DNA of 5,495 nt, from the NCBI GenBank assembly GCA_031551625.1, contig JAVBNJ010000105.1, forward strand, positions 1 through 5,495, given 5' to 3'. The stretch is from JAVBNJ01 sp031551625. Its GTDB lineage: Bacteria; Bacteroidota; Bacteroidia; Bacteroidales; UBA932. Below the pieces are notes generated by a model. The model had not been told where the DNA came from, made no database searches, and saw only the letters and a list, made by a program, of their open reading frames with translations. Numbering within the stretch: position 1 is the stretch's first letter; every line of letters begins with the position of its first letter. Made by a program: the position numbers and the translations under genes. This document shows, piece by piece, positions 1 through 5,096 of the stretch.

Positions 1-841
1 CGTCATTGTTTATGATGAGTGCGACGTATAAAATTATCACAATGCCGTGCCAGATATTATTGTTTACCAATAAGAAAATAGACAGCGGCAACCACACTCC
101 GGCTGTTCCGACAATCGGAACTAATCCTACCAGGGCTGTCAGGAAAGCCCAGAAAACAACATCTTCGATGCCCAGCAACCAGTATCCGAAGGCGGCCACA
201 GAGCCCTGCACCAGCATTATCAACGGTAAGCCCACGGCATTGCTGTAGATCATTTGCTTTACTTCTTCTTTCATCATCAAAATACTTTTTGGGTTGAAAG
301 GCAGGTAGAAACTGATCGTTTCCTCTAACTTGCGGGCATTGGCAAGCATAAAATAGAGAACCATTACCATCATGAACAAGTTGAAGAAAAAAGCGTAGGT
401 CGTATTAAGAAGTCCGGTAAACAACCCTGTTAAAAAGGATGTCGAATGGGAGAAAATTTCTTGTGGAACTATCGGATATTTGATGTAGGAACTAAACGAA
501 CTCAAATATTTTTCGAACTGCTTTATAATAGCCGGAATGTCAACTGTCGAAAGTTCGGCTGCGATTATCTGATACACAAAGAAGCCTACTCCCAGCAATA
601 GTAAAGAGATAGCAATAACCAATGCCAGCGAAGCAATCCAACGTTTCCAGTGCTTTTTCTCGGTGAGGTAAAACAGCGGGGAGCGGAGTACCACGTAGAG
701 GGTTGTCGCTCCCAGGAAACAACTCATGAAAAACGATAATTGTTTCCAGATAACAATGCCCAGGCCAATTAAAATTAAAAGGAAGAATAATTGCCGGAAG
801 AATGCATTGTCTTTATTTGTAAATGATTTTAATTGCTGCAT
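1..841 (-). CDS. AI-2E family transporter (partial, C-terminus beyond left edge)
   Basis: Polytopic inner-membrane protein of the AI-2E transporter family (PF01594; relatives TqsA, PerM, YdiK). Some members export autoinducer-2 and others act as ion antiporters, so the substrate cannot be given. Reading the minus strand from the ATG at 841-839 gives 280 open residues with no stop before the edge; family members usually have about 340-370, so roughly the last fifth is missing. Hydrophobic segments lie near residues 17-32, 36-53, 68-91, 146-167, 203-222, 228-258 and 262-278. A long soluble stretch (about 92-140) separates the N-terminal helices from the conserved C-terminal half, as usual in the family. 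The best signature is the Gly/Pro loop around residues 239-252 (GLVPIVG, then WLP), followed by IINND just before the edge, where the family normally has an N-x-x-D-N motif. The gene is divergent from the CGGC gene. Family assignment is confident; function is inferred only at family level. Confidence 0.9.
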   Translation of the reverse strand, partial: MQQLKSFTNKDNAFFRQLFFLLILIGLGIVIWKQLSFFMSCFLGATTLYVVLRSPLFYLTEKKHWKRWIASLALVIAISLLLLGVGFFVYQIIAAELSTVDIPAIIKQFEKYLSSFSSYIKYPIVPQEIFSHSTSFLTGLFTGLLNTTYAFFFNLFMMVMVLYFMLANARKLEETISFYLPFNPKSILMMKEEVKQMIYSNAVGLPLIMLVQGSVAAFGYWLLGIEDVVFWAFLTALVGLVPIVGTAGVWLPLSIFLLVNNNIWHGIVIILYVALIINND

Positions 842-856
842 GTTAGATATTCTTTG

Positions 857-864
857 TAAATTTG
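857..864 (+). promoter_or_regulatory. Bacteroidota -7 box for CGGC-GNAT unit
   Basis: TAAATTTG is a full match to the TAnnTTTG -7 element recognised by the Bacteroidota primary sigma factor. It ends 26 bases before the ATG at 891, implying a leader of about 20 bases. The -33 element is weak: ATTG at 832-835 gives a 21-base spacer. No strong Shine-Dalgarno sequence follows, which is normal in this phylum. Confidence 0.5.
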
Positions 865-890
865 TCATTTAAAAACCATTTGTAAAGGTA

Positions 891-1223
891 ATGAAAAAAG
901 TAGGAATTATCCGTTGCCAGCAAACGGAAGATATGTGCCCCGGTAGCGCTTGTCTGAAAGTAGCAGCCACCGGGAAAGGAGTGTTTCAAGAATTAGGCGA
1001 AGTGGAATTAATAGGATTTGTGTCGTGTGGCGGTTGCCCAGGCAAGCGTGCTGTGAGTCGCGCCCAAGGGTTGGTCGACCGTGGTGCCGAAGCCATTGCC
1101 TTGGCATCGTGTATTGTGAAAGGCACGCCTATCGGATTCGTGTGTCCTCATGTAGAGCAAATAAAAGATGCGATATGCCGGAAGGTGGGCGACAAAGTCG
1201 CATTATTAGAAGGAAGCCACTAA
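891..1223 (+). CDS. CGGC domain-containing protein
   Basis: Small cytoplasmic protein of 110 residues, a normal length for the CGGC domain family (PF08821), which has no established biochemical role and is generally thought to bind metal through cysteines. The signature CGGCPG is at residues 46-51. Other cysteines are at 9, 16, 21, 74, 85 and 96, eight in all, including the early C-x6-C-x4-C cluster and a VCPH motif at 84-87. The N-terminus (KKVGIIRC) and the alternation of short hydrophobic strands with helices suggest a Rossmann-like alpha/beta fold. The ATG at 891 fits the promoter at 857-864. The GNAT gene begins 10 bases after the stop, so the two are probably co-transcribed. No signal peptide is seen. 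Family call is firm; metal binding is inferred. Confidence 0.9.
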   Translation: MKKVGIIRCQQTEDMCPGSACLKVAATGKGVFQELGEVELIGFVSCGGCPGKRAVSRAQGLVDRGAEAIALASCIVKGTPIGFVCPHVEQIKDAICRKVGDKVALLEGSH

Positions 1224-1233
1224 TCATTTTGTC

Positions 1234-1743
1234 ATGACTATTCGTACCGAAGCAACAGCCGACCTGCCGGCAATTTATGAATTGATCCGTATCGCTTTCG
1301 AAACCGCCAAGGTAGCCGATGGCGATGAGCAGGATTTTGCTGTAAAACTCCGCAACAGCCCGGCTTATATTCCGGAATTGGCATTAGTGGCCGAAGAAAA
1401 CGGGCAACTAATCGGGCACATCATGCTCACCAAGTTGAAAATAATAATACCGTCCGAAGAATTTGAATCGCTGCTGCTGGCGCCGGTTTCCGTAGTGTTA
1501 GAATGCCGTGATAGAGGCGTAGGTTCGGCATTGATTCGCGAAAGCATGCAGCGCGCTACTGCCATGGGTTACGATTCTGTTTTTTTAGTGGGTGATCCGG
1601 ACTATTATAAACGGTTTGGCTTTGAGCCGTCAATTAATTTTAGCATTAAAAACATTAATGGTATCGAAGATAACTATGTGATGGCTGTAGAACTACTCCC
1701 TGGCGCACTGCATGGCATGAGCGGAACCGTAAGTCTTTGTTGA
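1234..1743 (+). CDS. GNAT family N-acetyltransferase, YhbS-like
   Basis: Probable cytoplasmic acetyl-CoA-dependent N-acetyltransferase of 169 residues, the usual length of the YhbS subgroup (COG3153). Visible GNAT landmarks are the N-terminal IRTEATADLPAIYEL strand-helix, a central strand around 58-70 (QLIGHIMLTKL), and a substrate/acetyl-CoA strand at 82-90. The pyrophosphate-binding loop R-D-R-G-V-G-S at 92-98 fits the R/Q-x-x-G-x-G/A motif. FLVGDPDYYKRFGFEPS at 117-133 is typical of YhbS proteins. The C-terminal strand MAVELLPGAL (150-159) also fits. The acceptor substrate cannot be read from the sequence. The ATG lies 10 bases after the CGGC stop, with only a poorly spaced GGAAG upstream, suggesting read-through or coupled expression from the CGGC promoter. 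Confidence 0.9.
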   Translation: MTIRTEATADLPAIYELIRIAFETAKVADGDEQDFAVKLRNSPAYIPELALVAEENGQLIGHIMLTKLKIIIPSEEFESLLLAPVSVVLECRDRGVGSALIRESMQRATAMGYDSVFLVGDPDYYKRFGFEPSINFSIKNINGIEDNYVMAVELLPGALHGMSGTVSLC

Positions 1744-1769
1744 TGTAAAAATATTTCGAAACTATTTCC

Positions 1770-1820
1770 TTTAAGGTTGCTGTTAAAACCCGACAGATCT
1801 AATTAAAAAATAAACCTTAA
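1770..1820. other. weak inverted repeat in convergent gap, possible terminator
   Basis: TTAAGGTT (1771-1778) and AACCTTAA (1813-1820) are perfect complements separated by 34 bases. They lie in the 73-base gap between the converging GNAT and Nudix genes, with the right arm covering the Nudix stop codon. The loop is long and AT-rich, so this is at best a weak bidirectional terminator and could be chance. Confidence 0.2.
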
Positions 1821-2374
1821 CTTTTGTACCCATGTGGTGTATTGCCTGGTGGCGAAAGGATAAACTGCTCGATGGCTTTTTGGATAGATGCTAATCCGAA
1901 ATCGGCGGTTCGCAATTCGTTGCGCGGGATAAACTGCACATCTTCCACATCGTCGTCGGCACGCAGCAGTGTAAAATCGGCCACAGTCAACGCAAAGAAA
2001 AGGTCTAACGTAGGAATATCCAATCCGGAATATTGATACGTGTTGGGCAACGAAAACAAGTAACGCATCGATATTACATCGAGATTCAGTTCTTCTTTTA
2101 TTTCCCGCACCACCGCTTGCTCGGCCGTTTCGCGGTCGTCTACAAATCCGCCGGGCAAGTCGAGCGTTCCTTTGGCCGGGTCTTTCCGGCGGCGGCACAC
2201 CAGCAATTCGTCGTGCTCGTTAGTAATAAATGCAGCTACGGCGGCCGAAGCATTGAAGTAGTACACAAAACCGCATGTGGGGCAACGTTTCGATTTTTCG
2301 TTGTTCCATTCAAATTGCCCCGAACCGCATTTCGGGCAATAGTTGAAAATATGTTGGAAAGAGTAGGTATTCAA
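1817..2374 (-). CDS. Nudix hydrolase with N-terminal zinc ribbon
   Basis: Cytoplasmic pyrophosphohydrolase of 185 residues. An N-terminal zinc ribbon is formed by CPKC (13-16) and CPTC (31-34), as in NADH-pyrophosphatase-like and related Nudix proteins. The Nudix box spans 76-98: G76, E82, R90-E91, then E94-E95, so the Mg-binding glutamates are intact. The usual Gly near the end of the box is Asn97. The PGG before the box and a C-terminal helix ending near 172 complete the domain. The substrate is unknown; the fold hydrolyses a nucleoside diphosphate linked to another moiety, and NADH or a nucleotide sugar is only a guess. The start is TTG at 2374-2372: no in-frame ATG or GTG lies between it and the -7 box upstream, or before the zinc ribbon. 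The spacing from box to TTG (19 bases) equals that of the M23 gene here. It is convergent with GNAT and divergent from the DUF1801 gene. Confidence 0.92.
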   Translation of the reverse strand: MNTYSFQHIFNYCPKCGSGQFEWNNEKSKRCPTCGFVYYFNASAAVAAFITNEHDELLVCRRRKDPAKGTLDLPGGFVDDRETAEQAVVREIKEELNLDVISMRYLFSLPNTYQYSGLDIPTLDLFFALTVADFTLLRADDDVEDVQFIPRNELRTADFGLASIQKAIEQFILSPPGNTPHGYKS

Positions 2375-2393
2375 GATTATTATTTGTTTTCGG

Positions 2394-2401
2394 CAAAGTT
2401 A
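2394..2401 (-). promoter_or_regulatory. -7 box of the Nudix gene promoter
   Basis: Read on the minus strand this is TAACTTTG, a full TAnnTTTG match ending 19 bases before the TTG start. A -33 TTTG is not clear; only a T-rich stretch lies about 22 bases upstream. The leader between box and start is A-rich, as expected. The site decides the Nudix start, since any upstream alternative would fall within or above the promoter. Confidence 0.5.
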
Positions 2402-2413
2402 CTAAATAATCCA

Positions 2414-2421
2414 TATCTTTG
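2414..2421 (+). promoter_or_regulatory. -7 box of the DUF1801-SDR operon promoter
   Basis: TATCTTTG fully matches TAnnTTTG and ends 17 bases before the ATG at 2439, giving a leader of roughly 10 bases rich in A. The upstream TTTG at 2383-2386 is 27 bases away, too far for a standard -33 box, so the upstream element is weak. This box and the Nudix -7 box are only 12 bases apart on opposite strands, so the two polymerase footprints would overlap. Confidence 0.55.
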
Positions 2422-2438
2422 TATAAAAACAAAACATC

Positions 2439-2822
2439 ATGCAATCTGCTAAACCAACCACTGTAGACGAATACATTGCCGTAGCTGGTGATAATGTGAA
2501 AGAACATTTAATACAGCTACGTACGGCCATTCTGGAAGCAGCGCCCGAAGCCGAAGAGCGCATCTCGTGGGAAATGCCGGGCTACAAACTGTACGGACGA
2601 GTGCTGGTCTATTTTGCCGGATTTACAAAACACGTGAGTCTGTTTCCCGGCCCCGAAGCGATTGAAGAATTTAAAGACGAGTTGCTTGGATACAAAACAC
2701 ACAAAGGCACCATCCAGTTTTCATTGGAGCGGAAAATACCGGTAACACTGGTGAAAAAAATCGTAAAGTTTCGTGCCAAGCAAAACAGGGAACTGGCAAA
2801 AACAAAAAAGTCGGGCAAATGA
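2439..2822 (+). CDS. DUF1801 protein (YdhG/frataxin-like iron chaperone fold)
   Basis: Cytoplasmic protein of 127 residues matching DUF1801 (PF08818). The N-terminal helix TVDEYIAVAG (8-17) and acidic helix around 33-41 precede the family core ISWEMPGYK (42-50). Next come VYFAGFTKHVSLFPG (57-71) and the KGTIQF strand (89-94), followed by the K-I-P turn and a basic C-terminal tail rich in Lys. Bacillus subtilis Fra (YdhG), a frataxin-like iron chaperone, has this domain, so iron handling is possible, but most members are untested and the function here is inferred. The gene has its own promoter box 17 bases upstream. Its TGA overlaps the ATG of the next gene, indicating co-translation with the SDR. 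Length is normal for the family and no key segment is missing. Confidence 0.88.
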   Translation: MQSAKPTTVDEYIAVAGDNVKEHLIQLRTAILEAAPEAEERISWEMPGYKLYGRVLVYFAGFTKHVSLFPGPEAIEEFKDELLGYKTHKGTIQFSLERKIPVTLVKKIVKFRAKQNRELAKTKKSGK

Positions 2823-3538
2823 AAAAAATAATTATCATAGGCGCTACTTCCGGTATTGGCCGTGCTATTGCCGAACGCTATGCCAAGCAAGGCGCCCAAG
2901 TGGGCATCACAGGCCGGCGGGCTGAATTACTGGAAGAAATTCGTGCGCAATATCCCGATAATATCTACATACAGGTAATGGATGCGTGCCATACATCGGC
3001 TCCGCAACAACTGCAAACATTGATCGACACGATGGGCGGCATGGATACATTGTTCATTAACTCTGGCTATGGCAAAGAAAAACCGGAGCTGCTTCCTGAA
3101 GTAGAATTGCAGACTGTGATGATTAACGCATTCGGGTTTACGCAACTGATTATTTTCGGATATAATTATTTTAAAGCACAAAATAAAGCGGGGCATATTG
3201 TAGTAACCTCATCGGTAGCCAGTGTGCGTGCATTGAGACAAGCGCCGGCCTACTCAGCTACCAAGCGCTATATGCGCCACTATGTCGATTGCCTTGCTCA
3301 ACGTGCCCACCACGAAAAACTAAAAATTTCGTTCACCACGCTCATGCCCGGTTTTATTGCTACCGATTTCCTGACAGGTTATAACTACCCGCTCATCACT
3401 TCGTTGCCGAAAGCAGTGAACGATATTTACCGTGCCATCGAAAAGAAGAAACGCGCGGTGTACTTGCCGTTCCGCTGGAATTTTGTAGTACTCTTCTGGC
3501 ATCTGATTCCGAAATGTATTTGGGAACGCTATTGCTAA
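2819..3538 (+). CDS. SDR family NAD(P)-dependent oxidoreductase
   Basis: Classical short-chain dehydrogenase/reductase of 239 residues with a complete Rossmann fold. The dinucleotide loop is GATSGIG (8-14). TGRR at 31-34 follows the second strand and its arginines hint at NADP(H) preference (inference). NSG at 81-83 replaces the common NAG. The catalytic tetrad is visible as N103, S132 (13 residues before Tyr), Y145 and K149 in YSATK. PG at 177-178 with T182 gives the cofactor-contacting loop. The C-terminus is hydrophobic (about 219-231) and could contact a membrane or a hydrophobic substrate, as in some lipid-related SDRs. Substrate is unknown. The ATG lies inside the stop of the DUF1801 gene (ATGA), so translational coupling is likely. 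The ATG is followed by a lysine codon run and directly by the Rossmann strand, leaving no room for a later start. Confidence 0.94.
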   Translation: MKKIIIIGATSGIGRAIAERYAKQGAQVGITGRRAELLEEIRAQYPDNIYIQVMDACHTSAPQQLQTLIDTMGGMDTLFINSGYGKEKPELLPEVELQTVMINAFGFTQLIIFGYNYFKAQNKAGHIVVTSSVASVRALRQAPAYSATKRYMRHYVDCLAQRAHHEKLKISFTTLMPGFIATDFLTGYNYPLITSLPKAVNDIYRAIEKKKRAVYLPFRWNFVVLFWHLIPKCIWERYC

Positions 3539-3544
3539 AATAGG

Positions 3545-3613
3545 TTAACCACCGAGGGCTTTATGAATTTCTTTATGATACTTTGTGTATACTCAGCGCG
3601 CCTTCGTGGTTAA
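3545..3613. repeat. imperfect inverted repeat (REP-like) in convergent gap
   Basis: Left arm 3545-3559 and right arm 3600-3613 pair over 14 positions: TTAACCAC with GTGGTTAA perfectly, then one bulged C and five or six further pairs including a G-U. The loop is about 40 bases. The element almost fills the 82-base gap between the stops of the SDR and the M23 gene. It may act as a bidirectional transcript end. The arm sequence TTAACCACGAAGG resembles dispersed intergenic repeats I recall from Bacteroidota and other environmental genomes; that link is from memory, not a search. Confidence 0.5.
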
Positions 3614-3620
3614 ATAAGCA

Positions 3621-4655
3621 TTATTGAACTACTAGCTTCTGTCCAATCTTCAATGCTGTTGAATTTCCCATGCTGTTGAGCGCCTGCAATGCTGCAACCG
3701 TTGTGTTATAACGGCGCGACAAGTTATACAGCGTATCTCCTTTTTGTACTATATGTGTTTGCGGAACAGCCTCGGTTGTTTCTTCCAACTCCGGCGGCAA
3801 TGTGGTGGTTTGCTTGGTAGCCGCAAGATTTTTTCCAAACAATGTATAGCTCTCTTCATTCAGGGCCAGGGTGTTTGTTCCCAATAGGCATTGCTCAAAG
3901 TCAATGAGCAGGCGCGGGTTGAATGGCTCGCCCATGAAACGTGTTTCGAAATGCAGGTGTACTCCTGTGGCGCGCCCTGTGCGGCCTCCGCTGCCTAGCA
4001 CATCGCCTGCTTTCACACGTTGGTCTACATTTACGGCAATACGGTTGAGGTGGCTATATACGGTTTCGAGTCCGTTCTCGTGCCTCACCACTACTACGTT
4101 TCCGTAGGCAGCATACGGTTGTGCCATGCGCACCATGCCGTCGAATGCACAAAACACCGGATCGTTCAATTGTAATTTTAAATCGATACCCGTATGCATC
4201 CGGCCATTACGCCGCCCGAATTCCGATAACACCTTGCCGCAAGTAGGCATCACAAAATTTTCGGCGCCTTCAGTAAGTATCAGCTCTGTCGCGCCCACAG
4301 GTCGCGGGTCGGCGCTACAGCGAATGTGCTGCATGTTCCATTGGTTGCCATAATATTGCATAGCCGGATAACCTTCGGAATAGCGGACGGTAGATATTGC
4401 CAACGATGTATAAGTAATAGTATCTTTTGTAGGGACTGTACCCTCGGCGGTGGAGGCGGATTGCCCAGTTTTTACCGGTTTTGCAGCAGGCTGTTTTGCT
4501 TTGGTGGTAGCCATTTTATCGCTCCTGGCCGGGGGCGCTGCTGCATTGGCTGCTGTAGCCGGGACAGGAGCTTCCTTTATTCGTTGCGACGATGCACAGC
4601 TATTAAATCCCGCAATTAGTAACACAAGTACGACAAGTCGAATATATTTCCACAT
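3621..4655 (-). CDS. M23 peptidoglycan endopeptidase lipoprotein with C-terminal LysM
   Basis: Envelope protein of 344 residues. The N-terminus is a lipoprotein signal: MWK, a hydrophobic core (7-16) and FNSC with the lipidated Cys at 20; the -3 residue is Phe, slightly off the usual lipobox. A low-complexity Ala/Pro/Lys/Thr linker (about 28-75) would span the periplasm. The LytM/M23 domain (about 133-250) keeps every active-site residue: zinc ligands H154, D158 (HTGID) and H235, with H202 (YSHL) and H233 (HLH) as catalytic histidines. It should therefore be an active metallopeptidase cutting peptide cross-links or stems. A LysM domain (about 300-343, HIVQKGDTLYNLSRRYNTT) binds glycan. No acidic lipoprotein-export signal follows Cys20, so a periplasm-facing lipoprotein is inferred. 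It stands alone and has its own promoter box. Likely role: cell-wall remodelling or division. Confidence 0.94.
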   Translation of the reverse strand: MWKYIRLVVLVLLIAGFNSCASSQRIKEAPVPATAANAAAPPARSDKMATTKAKQPAAKPVKTGQSASTAEGTVPTKDTITYTSLAISTVRYSEGYPAMQYYGNQWNMQHIRCSADPRPVGATELILTEGAENFVMPTCGKVLSEFGRRNGRMHTGIDLKLQLNDPVFCAFDGMVRMAQPYAAYGNVVVVRHENGLETVYSHLNRIAVNVDQRVKAGDVLGSGGRTGRATGVHLHFETRFMGEPFNPRLLIDFEQCLLGTNTLALNEESYTLFGKNLAATKQTTTLPPELEETTEAVPQTHIVQKGDTLYNLSRRYNTTVAALQALNSMGNSTALKIGQKLVVQ

Positions 4656-4674
4656 CGGCCCGATAGATTTTTTA

Positions 4675-4682
4675 CAAAGGTA
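4675..4682 (-). promoter_or_regulatory. -7 box of the M23/LysM gene
   Basis: The minus strand reads TACCTTTG, a full TAnnTTTG match, ending 19 bases before the ATG at 4655-4653. No convincing TTTG is seen at the -33 position. The spacing to the start codon matches the other promoters in this window, which supports the chosen start. Confidence 0.6.
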
Positions 4683-4726
4683 TAAAAATGTATTTATTCC
4701 GGTTGCCGATAATGCGGTGAAATAAA

Positions 4727-4757
4727 TTTGGTATTTAAAAAAATTGTGCTACTTTTG
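4727..4757 (+). promoter_or_regulatory. consensus Bacteroidota promoter (TTTG-N19-TACTTTTG)
   Basis: TTTG at 4727-4730 and TACTTTTG at 4750-4757 are separated by exactly 19 bases, the best promoter in the window. Transcription would start near 4764 and run rightwards. The first protein start downstream is at 5117, about 350 bases later, so the immediate product is either a small RNA or a very long leader. The -7 box sits inside a 6-bp dyad, TGCTAC (4747-4752) with GTAGCA (4757-4762). Confidence 0.75.
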
Positions 4758-4763
4758 TAGCAT

Positions 4764-4912
4764 TGATGACGTTCTTTTACTGTTGATGTTTTATTCTTTT
4801 ACTGAAACTTCGCACGTTACAGCACAGCTAGAATAAAAAATTCCGTTTATAAAGACGTGGGTTATTTATTTTGTTGTGCAGGTATGCGAAGACCTCAGTA
4901 AAAAGTAAATAA
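4764..4912 (+). ncRNA. candidate rod-shaped small RNA or structured leader
   Basis: Downstream of the consensus promoter the sequence folds into one long interrupted hairpin. Pairs, from outside inwards, are 4791-4795 with 4908-4912, 4796-4800 with 4900-4905 (one extra A), 4801-4805 with 4895-4899, 4808-4814 (CTTCGCA) with 4885-4891, 4822-4826 (GCACA) with 4875-4879, and 4832-4837 with 4865-4870. That is about 33 pairs, interrupted by internal loops of 2/3, 7/5 and several bases, with an apical loop of about 27. No protein-coding reading of any length fits. A rod with an open central loop recalls 6S RNA in outline, but I see no family-specific sequence, so this remains a guess. No clear U-tract terminator follows; the 3' end is uncertain. 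A 5' leader of the downstream gene, or a fossil repeat, are the alternatives. Confidence 0.4.
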
Positions 4913-4932
4913 TTCACGTTGTTCTTGTTTAT

Positions 4933-4947
4933 GGATTTACACAGATT
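4933..4947. repeat. GGATTTAC-type repeat unit, copy 1
   Basis: GGATTTACACAGATT matches the unit at 5034-5048 (GGATTTACGCGGATT) at 13 of 15 bases, in the same orientation and 101 bases away. It lies outside the inverted repeat at 4976-5071 and seems to be a lone or decayed copy. Confidence 0.4.
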
Positions 4948-4975
4948 GAAACAGAAACGGCAGTAATTCAAAAAT

Positions 4976-5071
4976 CGTAGCAAGGGGTTGTTGTGTTTGT
5001 TTGTTGATGGAACGCGGATGACACTGATTAGACGGATTTACGCGGATTTTTAAAACAACCCCAAAGCTACG
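4976..5071. repeat. inverted-repeat-bounded intergenic element
   Basis: Left arm is CGTAGC (4976-4981), AA, GGGGTTGTT (4984-4992). Right arm is AACAACCCC (5054-5062), AAA, GCTACG (5066-5071). Fifteen bases pair perfectly around a small 2/3 internal loop. The 61 bases between the arms hold GCGGATGACACTGATT (5015-5030) and GGATTTACGCGGATT (5034-5048). On the minus strand this reads as ATCCGCGTAAATCCG followed by ATCCGCGTT, a pattern I recall as a dispersed intergenic repeat in several phyla. It carries no transposase and no clear target-site duplication, so it could be a small non-autonomous element, a REP-like hairpin or an RNA structure. Confidence 0.45.
5034..5048. repeat. GGATTTAC-type repeat unit, copy 2
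   Basis: GGATTTACGCGGATT lies inside the inverted repeat 4976-5071. It is preceded by a degenerate third unit, GCGGATGACACTGATT, at 5015-5030, making a short tandem of related GGAT blocks. Confidence 0.4.
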
Positions 5072-5082
5072 TAATTTAAAAC

Positions 5083-5096
5083 TAACTAATTAGTTA
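5083..5096. promoter_or_regulatory. perfect 14-bp palindrome, possible operator
   Basis: TAACTAATTAGTTA is its own reverse complement and ends 20 bases before the ATG at 5117. It is also framed by a direct repeat AAACTAAC at 5079-5086 and 5096-5103. Its position suits a repressor or activator site for the secreted-protein gene, but no regulator is known and AT-rich palindromes can arise by chance. Confidence 0.3.

Noticed and set aside
6..248. Plus-strand open frame of 80 codons at the left edge
   Set aside because: It lies entirely antisense to the AI-2E transporter gene, whose translation is clearly family-like; the plus-strand product resembles nothing and has no promoter.
883..890. Minus-strand TACCTTTA as promoter for the AI-2E gene
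   Set aside because: Seven of eight matches only and no -33 element at a usable distance; another near match (TACTTTTT) lies a little upstream with TTTG 18 bases before it, so the true site cannot be chosen.
950..1237. Second plus-strand frame overlapping the CGGC gene
   Set aside because: Arginine- and serine-rich out-of-frame product with no recognisable domain; the CGGC frame explains the region.
2033..2452. Plus-strand frame of 139 codons across the Nudix gene and promoter region
   Set aside because: Antisense shadow of the Nudix gene that also runs through both promoters into the DUF1801 start.
1..3538. Autoinducer-2 signalling cluster
   Set aside because: AI-2E family membership does not show AI-2 transport, and no luxS, lsr or regulator gene is present nearby.
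4326..4725. Plus-strand frames opposite the N-terminus of the M23/LysM gene
   Set aside because: Created by the low-complexity Ala/Pro linker on the minus strand; the products are cysteine- and glycine-rich without any domain.
4764..4930. Naming the structured region tmRNA, RNase P RNA or definite 6S RNA
   Set aside because: None of the conserved sequence signatures of tmRNA or RNase P are present, and 6S is supported only by the overall rod shape, so it is kept as an unnamed candidate.
4933..5048. CRISPR-like array
   Set aside because: Only two similar 15-base units plus one degenerate one, with irregular spacing and no cas gene.
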